Shown in pieces: positions 25,483-34,354 of a DNA stretch of 64,000 bases (the first letter of the stretch is position 1; each line of letters starts with the position of its first letter). Below the pieces are notes generated by a model, which saw only the letters and a list, made by a program, of their open reading frames with translations, did not search any database and was not told where the DNA came from. The stretch comes from Zeimonas sp032027205. Its GTDB lineage: Bacteria > Pseudomonadota > Gammaproteobacteria > Burkholderiales > Burkholderiaceae_E. Position numbers and translations under genes: made by a program. The stretch covers positions 2,465,254 through 2,529,253 of the forward strand of contig JAVSMN010000001.1 in assembly GCA_032027205.1 (NCBI GenBank). The letters are read 5' to 3'.

Positions 25483-26440
25483 ATCCCGCTACACCTTCGT
25501 CGGCGCGGTCGTACTCGCGCTGATCGCCATCGTGGTCGTCGGCTACGCGTGGCTCGTCGGCATCGGATCGGCTGACAACTTCCGCTACTACGAGATCCAC
25601 TTCGAGAAGCAGTCGCTCGAAGGCCTGCAGATCGGCAGCGACGTCAACATGCGCGGCGTGAAGGTGGGTCGCGTACAGCAATACTCGATCTCGGCGGAGA
25701 ACATCAACCGCGTCGACGTCGTCGTGCGCGTCGATCGCGAGACGCCGGTCAGCGTGAACACGCGGGCGGTGGTCGGACGCAACCTGCTCACCGGCATCGC
25801 CCGCATCGACCTGCAGACGCCCGGAACGCCGGGGCCGGAGCTCGCGGAAGTGCCTCCCGGGGAGCGCTATCCGGTGATTCCCGAGGGCACGTCCGACATC
25901 GCGCAGATCGCTGGCGCGATGAGCCGGCTCGCGGTGAGCGGCGAGGCGGCGCTCGGCAACGTGCAGGCGCTGCTCGACGAGAAGAACCGCGAGCAGCTGA
26001 TCGGCGCCGTCGTCGCGGTGCGCCAGCTCGCCGAAGGAATCGACGCGCGGCTGGCGCGCGTCGACCAGGCGATCGACGGCGTCGTGCAGACCGCTTCGTC
26101 GATCCGCGACGCGAGCCGGCGCGTATCCGATTCGCTGGCGAGCTTCACGTCGCAGGGCACCGACCTCGTCCGCCAGCTCGGGCCTTTCGTGCAGCAGGGA
26201 AAAACGGCGCTGGAGGCGGTCACGCGGTCGGCGCACGCGCTCGAAAACGCCACCGGCCAGTTGTCGCAGCGGCTCGGCTCGGCAGCCGACAGCGGAACGC
26301 GCGAGTTGCAGGCCACCGCCCGCGAGCTGCGCCGCGGCGCCGAGCAGTTGTCGCGCGCCGCGGATCGATTGCGCGACCCGCGTTCGGCGCTGCTCGGACC
26401 TTCGCCGCAGCAACTCGGTCCCGGGGAGCACCTGCCTTGA
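25472..26440 (+). CDS. MCE-domain protein of the second transporter (long form)
   Basis: 322 residues: an N-terminal membrane anchor (about 10-30), one MCE domain (about 38-120; EGLQIGSDVNMRGVKVGRV and VGRNLLTGIARIDLQTPG), then a long helical, heptad-rich region to residue 300 (ARVDQAIDGVVQTASSIRDA and similar). Long helices of this type form tube-like extensions in some MCE proteins. This contrasts with the short MlaD at 1.4 kb. It is expected to carry lipid across the periplasm with the lipoprotein encoded next. The C-terminus is Pro/Gly-rich. Confidence 0.92.
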   Translation: MEPESRYTFVGAVVLALIAIVVVGYAWLVGIGSADNFRYYEIHFEKQSLEGLQIGSDVNMRGVKVGRVQQYSISAENINRVDVVVRVDRETPVSVNTRAVVGRNLLTGIARIDLQTPGTPGPELAEVPPGERYPVIPEGTSDIAQIAGAMSRLAVSGEAALGNVQALLDEKNREQLIGAVVAVRQLAEGIDARLARVDQAIDGVVQTASSIRDASRRVSDSLASFTSQGTDLVRQLGPFVQQGKTALEAVTRSAHALENATGQLSQRLGSAADSGTRELQATARELRRGAEQLSRAADRLRDPRSALLGPSPQQLGPGEHLP

Positions 26441-27066
26441 GCCACGCGGCATCGTCGAAACGGCGTCGCGTGTTGTTCGCGATCTTCGCCGCGCCGCTCG
26501 CCGGGTGCGTGAACATCGGCCGCGATGCGCCTGTGCACGTCAGCTATGAACTGCACGATCTCGGCCGCTCGCAGCCGGTGTCGCGCGCGCCGCTCGATCG
26601 GGTCGTCCTCGTCGGGTGGTCGGCGGCGAACTCCTTCTACGACTCGACGTCGATCGTCTACAGCCGCACGCCCGGTGCGCTCGCGTACTATCAGCTTGCG
26701 AGCTGGAGCGAGCAGCCCGCCGAGCAACTCGGCAGACTCTTCGCCCGGCGCCTCGCGGGAGTGGGCCTCTTTCGCGACGTCGCGACGCTGTCGGGGCCCG
26801 TTCGCGGCGACTGGCTCGTCGAGCTCGAGCTGGATCGGATGCTGCACGACGACGCGAACCCGCCGGGCGTGGCACGCGTCTCGGTCTTCGCACGCATCGT
26901 CGATCGCGCGAGCCGCCGCACGGTGGACAGCCGTCGCTTCGACGAAGAGGAACCGCTGGGGACGGAATCGGCCGCGGGAGCCGTGAAGGCCTTCGACGCA
27001 GCGGTCACGCGCCTGCTCGACGCGTCGGTCGCGTGGGTCGTCGAGGCGGCGCTGCGCGCGCGGTGA
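26437..27066 (+). CDS. ABC-type transport auxiliary lipoprotein (PqiC/YmbA-like)
   Basis: 209-residue lipoprotein expected to sit in the outer membrane and dock the long MCE protein. The leader SSKRRRVLFAIFAAPLAGC ends in a lipobox with Cys24. The mature domain (YELHDLGRSQPVS, then WSEQPAEQLGRLFARRL and WLVELELDRMLHD) fits the ABC_trans_aux family. The start is a TTG overlapping the previous stop (TTGA), which keeps the basic n-region; a GTG at 26470 would remove it and is less likely. Confidence 0.85.
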   Translation: MSHAASSKRRRVLFAIFAAPLAGCVNIGRDAPVHVSYELHDLGRSQPVSRAPLDRVVLVGWSAANSFYDSTSIVYSRTPGALAYYQLASWSEQPAEQLGRLFARRLAGVGLFRDVATLSGPVRGDWLVELELDRMLHDDANPPGVARVSVFARIVDRASRRTVDSRRFDEEEPLGTESAAGAVKAFDAAVTRLLDASVAWVVEAALRAR

Positions 27067-27130
27067 TCTCGACGCGTCGTGACCCCGACGCGCGCTCGCG
27101 GCCAGCGCGACGCGCGCGCTCGCGCGGAGC

Positions 27131-27481
27131 CTACGCGCGCGTTCCCGGAAGCAGCGCGCTGATTGCCCAGCTGATCAGGCTGTAGACGATCGCGGCGAGC
27201 ACGGCCCACCAGAAGCCGCGCACCGAGAAGCCTTCGAGGAAATTCGCGGCGACCCAGAACAGGAAGCCGTTGATGACGAAGGTGAACAGGCCGAGTGTCA
27301 ACAGGTTCACCGGCAACGTGAGGATCAGCAGCACCGGGCGGATCAGTGCGTTCAGCAGCGACAGCACCAGCGCGGCTACCAGCGCAGTGCCGAAGCTGCG
27401 CACCTGCACGGCGGGCATCAGCCAGGCGAGCGCGAGCAGGCTCACCGCATTGATGATCCAGGCGACGATCAGCGAGAGCAT
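27131..27481 (-). CDS. Small membrane protein, YvlD / phage-holin-4_2 family
   Basis: 116 residues with four predicted membrane helices, including LSLLNALIRPVLLILTLPVN and LLTLGLFTFVINGFLFWVAA, which are characteristic of the YvlD/DUF360 family (Pfam Phage_holin_4_2). Despite the family name there is no phage context. It is the last gene of a minus-strand run that begins at ilvA. The function is not established. Confidence 0.85.
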   Translation of the reverse strand: MLSLIVAWIINAVSLLALAWLMPAVQVRSFGTALVAALVLSLLNALIRPVLLILTLPVNLLTLGLFTFVINGFLFWVAANFLEGFSVRGFWWAVLAAIVYSLISWAISALLPGTRA

Positions 27482-27508
27482 GTCGGAGCGTGCAGTCTCA
27501 TTTCGCGT

Positions 27509-27934
27509 TCATCTGACCAGAAGCACCGGAATGCGCGAGATCTCGCTCACGCGGCGCGCGACCGAACCGATGAGCAGGTCGCGCAGGCCGGTGCGGCCCT
27601 TCGAACCGAGAACCACCATCGCGAATTCGTCGGGATCGGCCACCTGTGCGATCTCGGTGGCGACCGCGCCGATGCGCAGGATCTGGTCGTGCGCGATATC
27701 CAGGCCGTCGAGCAACTCGCGCGCGCCGACGAGGTCCTGCTCGGAGAGATCGCGCAGGTATTCGTCGACCACCTGCTTGCCGACGAAGCGGCGGGCGTTG
27801 CGCAGCGCGACGTCGTCGTGCACGCTGATCAGCGTGATCGAGCCCGGGTCGCGCAACTGCTCGAGCAGCGACGCGGCGAAGCGGGCGGCGCGCAGGGAGT
27901 TCTCGGAACCGTCGATCGCGACGAGCAGCTTCAT
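27509..27934 (-). CDS. Universal stress protein (UspA family)
   Basis: 141-residue single Usp domain. It opens KLLVAIDGSENSLRAARFAA and has the ATP-binding signature GSKGRTGLRDLLIGSVARRV near the C-terminus, matching the G-2x-G-9x-G pattern of nucleotide-binding Usp proteins. It lies between grxD and the YvlD-like gene on the minus strand. The stress to which it responds cannot be read from the sequence. Confidence 0.93.
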   Translation of the reverse strand: MKLLVAIDGSENSLRAARFAASLLEQLRDPGSITLISVHDDVALRNARRFVGKQVVDEYLRDLSEQDLVGARELLDGLDIAHDQILRIGAVATEIAQVADPDEFAMVVLGSKGRTGLRDLLIGSVARRVSEISRIPVLLVR

Positions 27935-27971
27935 GCGGACTCCGGGATCGCTGTCTTGCGCGGCCGCGCGA

Positions 27972-28292
27972 TCAGGCCTGCGCTTCCTGCGGGATGATCT
28001 TCTGCAGTTCGCCCGACTCGTACATCTCGGTGAGGATGTCCGCGCCGCCGATGAACTCGCCGCCGATGTACAGCTGCGGGATGGTCGGCCAGTTCGAGTA
28101 TTCCTTGATCGTCTGGCGCACTTCCTCGTCGTCGAGGATGTTCACGGTGACCAGGTTCTTCACGCCGCAGGCCTTCAGGATCTGGATCGCGCGTCCGGAA
28201 AACCCGCATTGGGGAAACTGCGCCGTGCCCTTCATGAAGAGGACGATCGGGTTGTCGGTGACGGTCTTCTCGATGAATGCTCTGGCGTCCAT
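27972..28292 (-). CDS. grxD: GrxD, monothiol glutaredoxin
   Basis: 106-residue monothiol glutaredoxin involved in Fe-S cluster storage and transfer, a known partner of BolA-type proteins such as IbaG (5.7 kb). The active site is CGFS with Cys29 in FPQCGFSGRA. WPTIPQLYIGGEFIGGADI contains the cis-Pro and glutathione-binding residues. The start at 28292 gives the normal MDARAFIEKTV N-terminus; the open frame extends far upstream only as a shadow of prmC and prfA. Confidence 0.96.
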   Translation of the reverse strand: MDARAFIEKTVTDNPIVLFMKGTAQFPQCGFSGRAIQILKACGVKNLVTVNILDDEEVRQTIKEYSNWPTIPQLYIGGEFIGGADILTEMYESGELQKIIPQEAQA

Positions 28293-28354
28293 GCTGCTCT
28301 CCGTTTCGCTTTGCGCGCCGGATGGCCCCAACCGGCGCAATGCAGCCGTCCATT

Positions 28355-29236
28355 CTATAGGAAGGGTCGCGCGCAAGTGATACGGGGCCGACCCGCGTCG
28401 TCGCGTCGGGTCGCTGGCTCCCGCCAGCCGCGGGCGGCGAGCAGCGCGCGCACGGCTTCGCCCTGCTCGTGCCCATGCTCGAGCGCGAGCCACCCGTCCG
28501 TTGCGACATGCGGCGCCGCGCCGTCGATGATCGCGCGCAGCGCGTCGAGCCCGTCGGCGCCGGCAGCGAGCGCGTCGCGCGGCTCGAAGCGCAGGTCGCC
28601 TTCGCGCAGGTGCGGATCGTCGTCGGCCACGTACGGCGGATTGGACACGACGACGTCGAAGCGCTCGTCGTGTCCGATGCAGCGCCACCAGTCGCCGGCG
28701 CGCAGCTGCAGACGCCGCGTTTCGAGCGCGCGCGGGCACAGCGCCTCGGCGTTGCGCCGTGCGAGCGCGAGCGCCGCTTCGCTGCGGTCGGTCGCAACGA
28801 TGCGAACGTCTTCGCGCTCGCAGGCGATCGTGATCGCGATCGCGCCGCTGCCGGTGCCCAGGTCGAGCACGCGGCCTTGCGCCGGAGTGTTCGCGAGCGC
28901 GAAGGCGACGAGCGTCTCGGTGTCCGGCCGCGGGACGAGCACCGCCGGCGTCGTCGCGAAGCGGCGACCCGCGAACTCGCGCGCCCCGACGAGATACGCG
29001 ATCGGCTCGCCGTCGCGACGGCGCTGCACGAGCAACGCGAAGGCCTGTGCCGCTGCCGGGTCGGCCGCTTCGTCGCCGTGCGCGATCAGCCACTCGCGCC
29101 GCCGCCCGCTGGCCGCCTCGAGCAGCACGCGCGCCTCGAGCCGCGGCAGCGGGCAATCGAGCACGAGCGCTTCCCAGCTGCCCGCGCCGGCGCCGTCGGC
29201 GCGACGTCTGTCGGCGCCGTTCGCGCGACCGTTCAC
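28355..29236 (-). CDS. prmC: PrmC, release-factor glutamine N5-methyltransferase
   Basis: SAM-dependent enzyme that methylates the GGQ glutamine of release factors, including PrfA encoded just upstream. 293 residues. An N-terminal helical substrate domain (LEARVLLEAASGRRREWLI) is followed by the Rossmann domain with LDLGTGSGAIAI and the substrate-binding NPPY in VVSNPPYVADDD. The GTG start at 29236 overlaps the prfA stop (GTGA). The first 25 residues are Arg/Gly-rich and not conserved. Confidence 0.94.
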   Translation of the reverse strand: MNGRANGADRRRADGAGAGSWEALVLDCPLPRLEARVLLEAASGRRREWLIAHGDEAADPAAAQAFALLVQRRRDGEPIAYLVGAREFAGRRFATTPAVLVPRPDTETLVAFALANTPAQGRVLDLGTGSGAIAITIACEREDVRIVATDRSEAALALARRNAEALCPRALETRRLQLRAGDWWRCIGHDERFDVVVSNPPYVADDDPHLREGDLRFEPRDALAAGADGLDALRAIIDGAAPHVATDGWLALEHGHEQGEAVRALLAARGWREPATRRDDAGRPRITCARPFL

Positions 29237-30318
29237 GCGGCGTCTTCGCCCAGCTCGGCGAGCAATCGCGCCTGGTGCTCGGCCGACAGCGCGTCGAGCA
29301 GTTCGTCGAGGTCGCCGTCCATCACCTGCTGCAGCCGGTACAGCGTGAGGTTGATCCGGTGGTCGGTGACGCGCCCCTGCGGGAAGTTGTACGTGCGGAT
29401 GCGCTCGGAGCGGTCGCCCGAGCCGATCAGCGACTTGCGCTGCGCCGCTTCGCGTGCCTGCGCCTCGCGGGTGCGACGGTCCTTCAACCGCGCGGCGAGC
29501 ACCTTCATCGCGCGATCGCGGTTGCGGTGCTGCGAGCGGTCGTCCTGGCATTCGACGACGATGCCGGTGGGCAGGTGCGTGATGCGCACCGCCGACTCGG
29601 TCTTGTTCACGTGCTGGCCGCCGGCGCCCGACGAACGGAAGACGTCGACGCGGATCTCGTCGGAATCGATCTCGATCTCGCCGAGCTCGTCGGCCTCGGG
29701 CAGCACGGCCACCGTGCACGCCGACGTGTGGATGCGTCCCTGCGCCTCGGTCTCGGGAACGCGCTGCACGCGGTGTCCGCCCGATTCGAATTTCAGTCGC
29801 GAATACGCTCCCGCTCCGTCGATGCGTACGATCGCTTCCTTGTAGCCGCCGAGGTCGGACTCGCTGGCGGAGACGATCTCCGCCTGCCAGCGGTTGCGTT
29901 CGGCGAAGCGCAGGTACATGCGCAGCAGGTCGGCGGCGAACAATGCCGATTCCTCGCCGCCGGTGCCGGCGCGGATCTCGACGAAGACGCCGCGCTCGTC
30001 GTCGGGGTCGCGCGGCAGCAGCAGCGTTTGCAGACGCAGCGTCTGCTCGTCGGCGCGCACCTGCGCGGCCTCGGCTTCCTCGTCGGCGAAAGCGCGCAGT
30101 TCGGGATCGGCGCGCATCTGCTCGGCCGTATCGCGATCGGCGACCGCGCGCTTCCACTCGTGGAAGCACTCGACAATCTCCGACAGCTCGGCGTGCTCGC
30201 GGCCCGCGTTGCGAAACGCATCGAGGTCGCGCGCGGCGTCCTCGCTGGAGAGCATCAGGTTCACTTCGGCCAGGCGTCGCTCGAGGTTCTCGAGCTTCGC
30301 CTGCATCGAGGCCTTCAT
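29233..30318 (-). CDS. prfA: PrfA, peptide chain release factor 1
   Basis: Class I release factor that decodes UAA and UAG. 361 residues. The codon-recognition PxT motif is Pro188-Glu-Thr190, identifying RF1 rather than RF2. The catalytic GGQ is 233-235 in GAGGQHVNKTESAVR. The start at 30318 gives MKASMQAKLENLERR, aligned with the E. coli N-terminus; a second ATG at 30306 is possible. hemA lies 23 bases upstream and prmC overlaps its stop, the usual hemA-prfA-prmC order. Confidence 0.97.
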   Translation of the reverse strand: MKASMQAKLENLERRLAEVNLMLSSEDAARDLDAFRNAGREHAELSEIVECFHEWKRAVADRDTAEQMRADPELRAFADEEAEAAQVRADEQTLRLQTLLLPRDPDDERGVFVEIRAGTGGEESALFAADLLRMYLRFAERNRWQAEIVSASESDLGGYKEAIVRIDGAGAYSRLKFESGGHRVQRVPETEAQGRIHTSACTVAVLPEADELGEIEIDSDEIRVDVFRSSGAGGQHVNKTESAVRITHLPTGIVVECQDDRSQHRNRDRAMKVLAARLKDRRTREAQAREAAQRKSLIGSGDRSERIRTYNFPQGRVTDHRINLTLYRLQQVMDGDLDELLDALSAEHQARLLAELGEDAA

Positions 30319-30341
30319 CGCGCTCGTGCCCTCGGGTGCCC

Positions 30342-31670
30342 TCAACGCGATGGGTCGCGTTCGGCGGGATGGCTGGCGATGTTGATTTCGACGGGCGCCC
30401 GCTCGACCGGCGCGACCCGGTCGGGAAGCAGCTGCTCGATCAGCGGCAGCAGCAGCTCGCGCTGCGCGGCCGAACCGTGCAGCAGCACGGTGGGTCCGTG
30501 CAGGAACTTGCTGGTGAGCGCGTGCGCGAGCGACTCGAGCACGCGGTCGGCGTTCTCGCCGGCAGCCAGTGCGCGCCTGGCGCGTTCGAGCTCGGTGCGT
30601 TTCAGCGATTCGCCGCGCGTGTGCAGTGTTCGGATCGCCGGCACCGCCTCGCGCGCGCGCATCCACTGCATGAACGCATCGACGCGCGTCTCGATGATCG
30701 CCTCGGCCTGCGCAACCGCCGCGCGCCGGTTCTCCTGGCCGGAGCTGACCTGCCGGCCGAGGTCGTCGATCGTGTAGAGGAAGACGTCGTCCAGGCGCGC
30801 CGCCTCGGGCTCGATGTCGCGCGGAACGGCGAGATCGACCATGAACATCGGCCGGCGCCGGCGTGCGCGCGTGGCGCGCTCGACCATGCCGAGACCGATG
30901 ATCGGCAGCGAGCTCGCCGTGCACGAGACGACGATGTCGAATTCGTCGAGACGATCGCTCAGCTCGGCCAGGCGCAGCGCCTCGGCGCCGAAGCGCTGCG
31001 CGAGGCGGTTGGCGCGATCGACCGTGCGATTGGCGACGACGATGCGTTTCGGATGCTGCGCGGCGAAGTGCGTGGCGGCCAGCTCGATCATCTCGCCGGC
31101 GCCGACGAAGAGCACCTGCGTCTCGTGCAGGTCTTCGAAGATGCGCCGCGCCAGGCGCACGGCCGCGGCGGCCATCGACACCGATTGCGAGCCGATGGCG
31201 GTGGTCGTGCGCACTTCCTTCGCAACCGAGAACGAGCGCTGGAACAACTGGTGCAGGTTCGAGCCGAGCGCGCCTTCGCCGTGGGCGATGCGCATCGCCT
31301 CCTTCATCTGCCCGAGGATCTGCGGCTCGCCGAGCACCATCGAGTCGAGGCCCGAGGCGACGCGAAACGCGTGCCGCACTGCTTCGTTGTTCGGCAGTGC
31401 GTACAGGTGCGACTGCAGCGCCTCGGTCTCGCCATGGCGCGCGTCGAGCCACTCGGCGATCCGGGCCTGCGCCTGCGCCGGCTCCGGCGTGGCGCAGTAG
31501 ATCTCGGTGCGGTTGCAGGTGGACAGGATCGCCGTTTCGGGGGCGGCCGGATGCAGGCGCGCGCGCAGGTCGGCCAGCGCGCCGCGCAACGCTTCGCCCG
31601 GGAACGACACGCGCTCGCGCAGGCGCAGCGGCGCCGTGCGGTGGTTCAGTCCGAGCGTCAGCAGTTCCAT
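30342..31670 (-). CDS. hemA: HemA, glutamyl-tRNA reductase
   Basis: First committed enzyme of tetrapyrrole synthesis by the C5 route, reducing glutamyl-tRNA to glutamate-1-semialdehyde. 442 residues. It begins LTLGLNHRTAPLRLRERVSF; the nucleophilic cysteine is Cys52 in LSTCNRTEIYC; LGEPQILGQMKEA and the NADPH-domain VLFVGAGEMIELAATHF follow. The presence of HemA fits the heme demand of the bc1 genes and excludes the Shemin route as the only source. Confidence 0.97.
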   Translation of the reverse strand: MELLTLGLNHRTAPLRLRERVSFPGEALRGALADLRARLHPAAPETAILSTCNRTEIYCATPEPAQAQARIAEWLDARHGETEALQSHLYALPNNEAVRHAFRVASGLDSMVLGEPQILGQMKEAMRIAHGEGALGSNLHQLFQRSFSVAKEVRTTTAIGSQSVSMAAAAVRLARRIFEDLHETQVLFVGAGEMIELAATHFAAQHPKRIVVANRTVDRANRLAQRFGAEALRLAELSDRLDEFDIVVSCTASSLPIIGLGMVERATRARRRRPMFMVDLAVPRDIEPEAARLDDVFLYTIDDLGRQVSSGQENRRAAVAQAEAIIETRVDAFMQWMRAREAVPAIRTLHTRGESLKRTELERARRALAAGENADRVLESLAHALTSKFLHGPTVLLHGSAAQRELLLPLIEQLLPDRVAPVERAPVEINIASHPAERDPSR

Positions 31671-31694
31671 AACTGGCTGAATTTTAACCGAGTT

Positions 31695-33230
31695 TTAACG
31701 GACTTCGCCGTTCGCGTGTGCGCCCAGGAAAAGCTTGTAGCCGGGGTGCTTCGATTCGTCCCGGTATGGGTAACCGAGCGTGTCGAGGAAGCGGGCGAAT
31801 TTCTCGTCGTCTCGCGCCGGAACCTGCATCCCGACCAGGATGCGCCCGTAGTCGGCGCCGTGGTTGCGGTAGTGGAACAGCGAGATGTTCCAGTTCGGGC
31901 TCATGCTCGACAGGAAGCGCATCAGCGCGCCGGGCCGTTCCGGGAACTCGAAGCTGTACAGCCGCTCGTTGCGCGCCAGCGGGGAGTTGCCGCCGACCAT
32001 GTGGCGCAGGTGCAGCTTGCCGAGTTCGTCCTCGGTGAGGTCCACCGTGCGAAAGCCCGCCTCGCCGAAGGCGCGCGCGAGCTCCTGTCCTTCGTCGGCG
32101 CGCGAAGTCTGGATGCCGACGAAGACGTGCGCCTCCTTCGGGTCGGCGATCCGGTAATTGAACTCGGTGACGCTGCGCGGCCCGACGATCGAGCAGAAGC
32201 GACGGAAACTGCCGCGCTCCTCGGGGATGGTCACCGCGAAGATCGCCTCGCGCTTCTCGCCGATCTCCGCGCGCTCGGAAACGAAGCGCAGCCGGTCGAA
32301 GTTCATGTTCGCGCCGCTGGTCACCGCCACCAGCGTGCGCCCGTTCACGCCCTCGCGCGCGACCCAGGCCTTCATCCCGGCTACCGACAACGCGCCGGCC
32401 GGCTCGAGGATCGACCGGGTGTCCTGGAAGACGTCCTTGATCGCCGCGCAGATCGCGTCGGTGTCGACGACGACGATGTCGTCGACCAGCTCGCTGCACA
32501 GCCGGAAGGTTTCGTCGCCGACCTTCTTCACTGCGGTGCCGTCGGAGAACAGGCCCACGTCGTGCAGCTCGACGCGCTCGCCGGCGGCGATCGAGCGTGC
32601 CATCGCGTCGGAGTCGTCGGTCTGCACGCCGATCACGCGGATCTCGGGGCGCACCTGCTTGACGTAGCAGGCGATCCCCGCCGCGAGCCCGCCGCCGCCG
32701 ATCGGCACGAACACCGCCTCGATCGGGCCGGGGTGCTGGCGCAGGATCTCCATGCCGATCGTGCCCTGGCCGGCGATCACGTCGGGATCGTCGAAGGGAT
32801 GCACGAAGGTGAGCGATTCGCGCTGTTGCAGCTCCAGCGCGGCGGCCGCTGCGTCGCTGTAGGAGTCGCCGGTGAGCACGACCTCGCCGCCGAGCGCGCG
32901 CACCGCGTCGATCTTCACGTGCGGCGTCGTCACCGGCATCACGATGACCGCCCGGCAGCCCAGCTTGCGCGCGGCGAGCGCGACACCCTGCGCGTGGTTG
33001 CCGGCGGACGCGGCGATCACGCCGCGCGCCAGCGTGTCGGCAGGCAGCCGCGCCATCCGGTTGTAGGCGCCGCGAAGCTTGAACGAGAACACGGCCTGCA
33101 TGTCCTCGCGCTTGAGCAGCACGCGGTTCGACAGCCGATCGGAGAGGATGTCGGCGAGCTCGAGCCGGGATTCCTCCGCAACGTCGTATACCTTTGCGGT
33201 CAGGATCCTCTTCAGATAATCGGTCGGCAT
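31695..33230 (-). CDS. ilvA: IlvA, biosynthetic threonine dehydratase
   Basis: PLP enzyme converting threonine to 2-oxobutyrate for isoleucine synthesis. 511 residues, the long form with two C-terminal ACT-like regulatory domains (one around EKREAIFAVTIPEERGSFRR, the second around LYSFEFPERPGALMRFL), so isoleucine inhibition is expected. The PLP lysine is Lys51 in FSFKLRGAYN, and the glycine loop is IGGGGLAAG. The start at 33230 gives MPTDYLKRILTAKVYDVA; it is divergent from yqaA, 54 bases away. Confidence 0.96.
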   Translation of the reverse strand: MPTDYLKRILTAKVYDVAEESRLELADILSDRLSNRVLLKREDMQAVFSFKLRGAYNRMARLPADTLARGVIAASAGNHAQGVALAARKLGCRAVIVMPVTTPHVKIDAVRALGGEVVLTGDSYSDAAAAALELQQRESLTFVHPFDDPDVIAGQGTIGMEILRQHPGPIEAVFVPIGGGGLAAGIACYVKQVRPEIRVIGVQTDDSDAMARSIAAGERVELHDVGLFSDGTAVKKVGDETFRLCSELVDDIVVVDTDAICAAIKDVFQDTRSILEPAGALSVAGMKAWVAREGVNGRTLVAVTSGANMNFDRLRFVSERAEIGEKREAIFAVTIPEERGSFRRFCSIVGPRSVTEFNYRIADPKEAHVFVGIQTSRADEGQELARAFGEAGFRTVDLTEDELGKLHLRHMVGGNSPLARNERLYSFEFPERPGALMRFLSSMSPNWNISLFHYRNHGADYGRILVGMQVPARDDEKFARFLDTLGYPYRDESKHPGYKLFLGAHANGEVR

Positions 33231-33284
33231 GGCGGCGAATTCTACCGCCGGGCCCCCAGGTTCCCAGCACACGATCTCGCCCGG

Positions 33285-33770
33285 ATGGAAGCCGCCGTCG
33301 CTTCGGCCATCAACTGGTTCGCGCTGCCCGAGCACGGGCTGTCGTCGATCTTCGTCGTCGCGTTCGTTTCGGCGACGCTGCTGCCGCTGGGCTCGGAGCC
33401 GGCGGTGTTCGGCTTCGTGAAGCTGAACCCGGCGCTGTTCTGGCCGACGATCGCGGTGGCCACGGTCGGCAACACGCTGGGCGGGGTCGTCGACTACTGG
33501 CTCGGCTACGGTGCGCACGAGGCGCTGGCGCGAGGCAAGGAAACCCGCTACTGGAAGTGGTTCCGGGCGCTCGGCCCGAAAGCGCTGTTCTTCGCGTGGC
33601 TCCCGGTAGTCGGCGACCCGCTGTGCACGGTGGCGGGGTGGTTGCGCATGCCGTTCTGGCGCAGCGTCGGCTGGATGGCGCTCGGCAAGCTGGCGCGCTA
33701 TGCGCTGGTCACGGCGGCGCTGCTGTGGGTGCCCGACGCGTGGTGGCAGTCGATCACGCGAATCTTCTGA
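33285..33770 (+). CDS. yqaA: YqaA family membrane protein
   Basis: 161-residue inner-membrane protein related to the DedA/SNARE-associated superfamily. Features: LSSIFVVAFVSATLLPLGSE in the first helix, VGNTLGGVVDYWLGYG with the family's charged residues inside the membrane region, and FFAWLPVVGDPLCTVAGWLR. It starts at the ATG at 33285, shortly after the divergent ilvA start. The transport substrate is unknown; the family name is descriptive. Confidence 0.9.
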   Translation: MEAAVASAINWFALPEHGLSSIFVVAFVSATLLPLGSEPAVFGFVKLNPALFWPTIAVATVGNTLGGVVDYWLGYGAHEALARGKETRYWKWFRALGPKALFFAWLPVVGDPLCTVAGWLRMPFWRSVGWMALGKLARYALVTAALLWVPDAWWQSITRIF

Positions 33771-33785
33771 ACGGAGACCAGACCG

Positions 33786-34253
33786 ATGCCGTCGGATCCG
33801 ACCTGCCCGCTATGCCACGCCGACGGCGGGCGCCTCGTCGTGCGCGCCGCGCGATGGCGCATCGTTCTCGTCGACGATGCCGACCATCCTGCATTCACCC
33901 GCGTGATCTGGAATGCGCACGTCGCCGAGATGAGCGACCTGGACGCGGCCGGGCGGAACGAGCTTCTCGACGCGGTCGTACGCGTGGAATCCGTGCAGCG
34001 CGCGGCGCTGGCGCCGGACAAGATCAACCTCGCCAGCCTGGGAAACCAGGTGCCGCACCTGCACTGGCACGTGATTCCGCGCTGGCACGACGATCGTCAT
34101 TTCCCGAACTCGGTCTGGGCCGTGCCGCGCGACGATGCGCAAGGGCAGGCGGCGCTGCGCAGCGCCGCGGTGCGCGACGGGCTCGACGCCTACGTCGCTG
34201 CGTTGCACCGCGCATTTGCCGACGGGATTTCGTCGGCCGCCGACAAGCGCTGA
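33786..34253 (+). CDS. HIT-family protein
   Basis: 155-residue histidine-triad protein distinct from the HinT-like one at 14.1 kb. An N-terminal CPLCHADGG zinc-binding-like pair leads to RVIWNAHVAEMSDL and the triad HLHWHVIPR. The Trp within the triad and the VW residues after it are typical of a beta-proteobacterial subgroup of unknown substrate. It follows yqaA by 15 bases and is probably co-transcribed. Confidence 0.92.
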   Translation: MPSDPTCPLCHADGGRLVVRAARWRIVLVDDADHPAFTRVIWNAHVAEMSDLDAAGRNELLDAVVRVESVQRAALAPDKINLASLGNQVPHLHWHVIPRWHDDRHFPNSVWAVPRDDAQGQAALRSAAVRDGLDAYVAALHRAFADGISSAADKR

Positions 34254-34354
34254 CGCGCCGTCCGTCGTCGGTTGGGCGGCGGCGGTCGCGCGCCGCGCGC
34301 GATGCGCGTGTCGTTGTCGGACACTGGGCGATCCGATCACGGCGACGCGCCCCG

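Noticed and set aside
27131..27481. Phage holin, suggesting a prophage
   Set aside because: The family name is historical; the YvlD-type protein lies among housekeeping genes and no phage gene is nearby.
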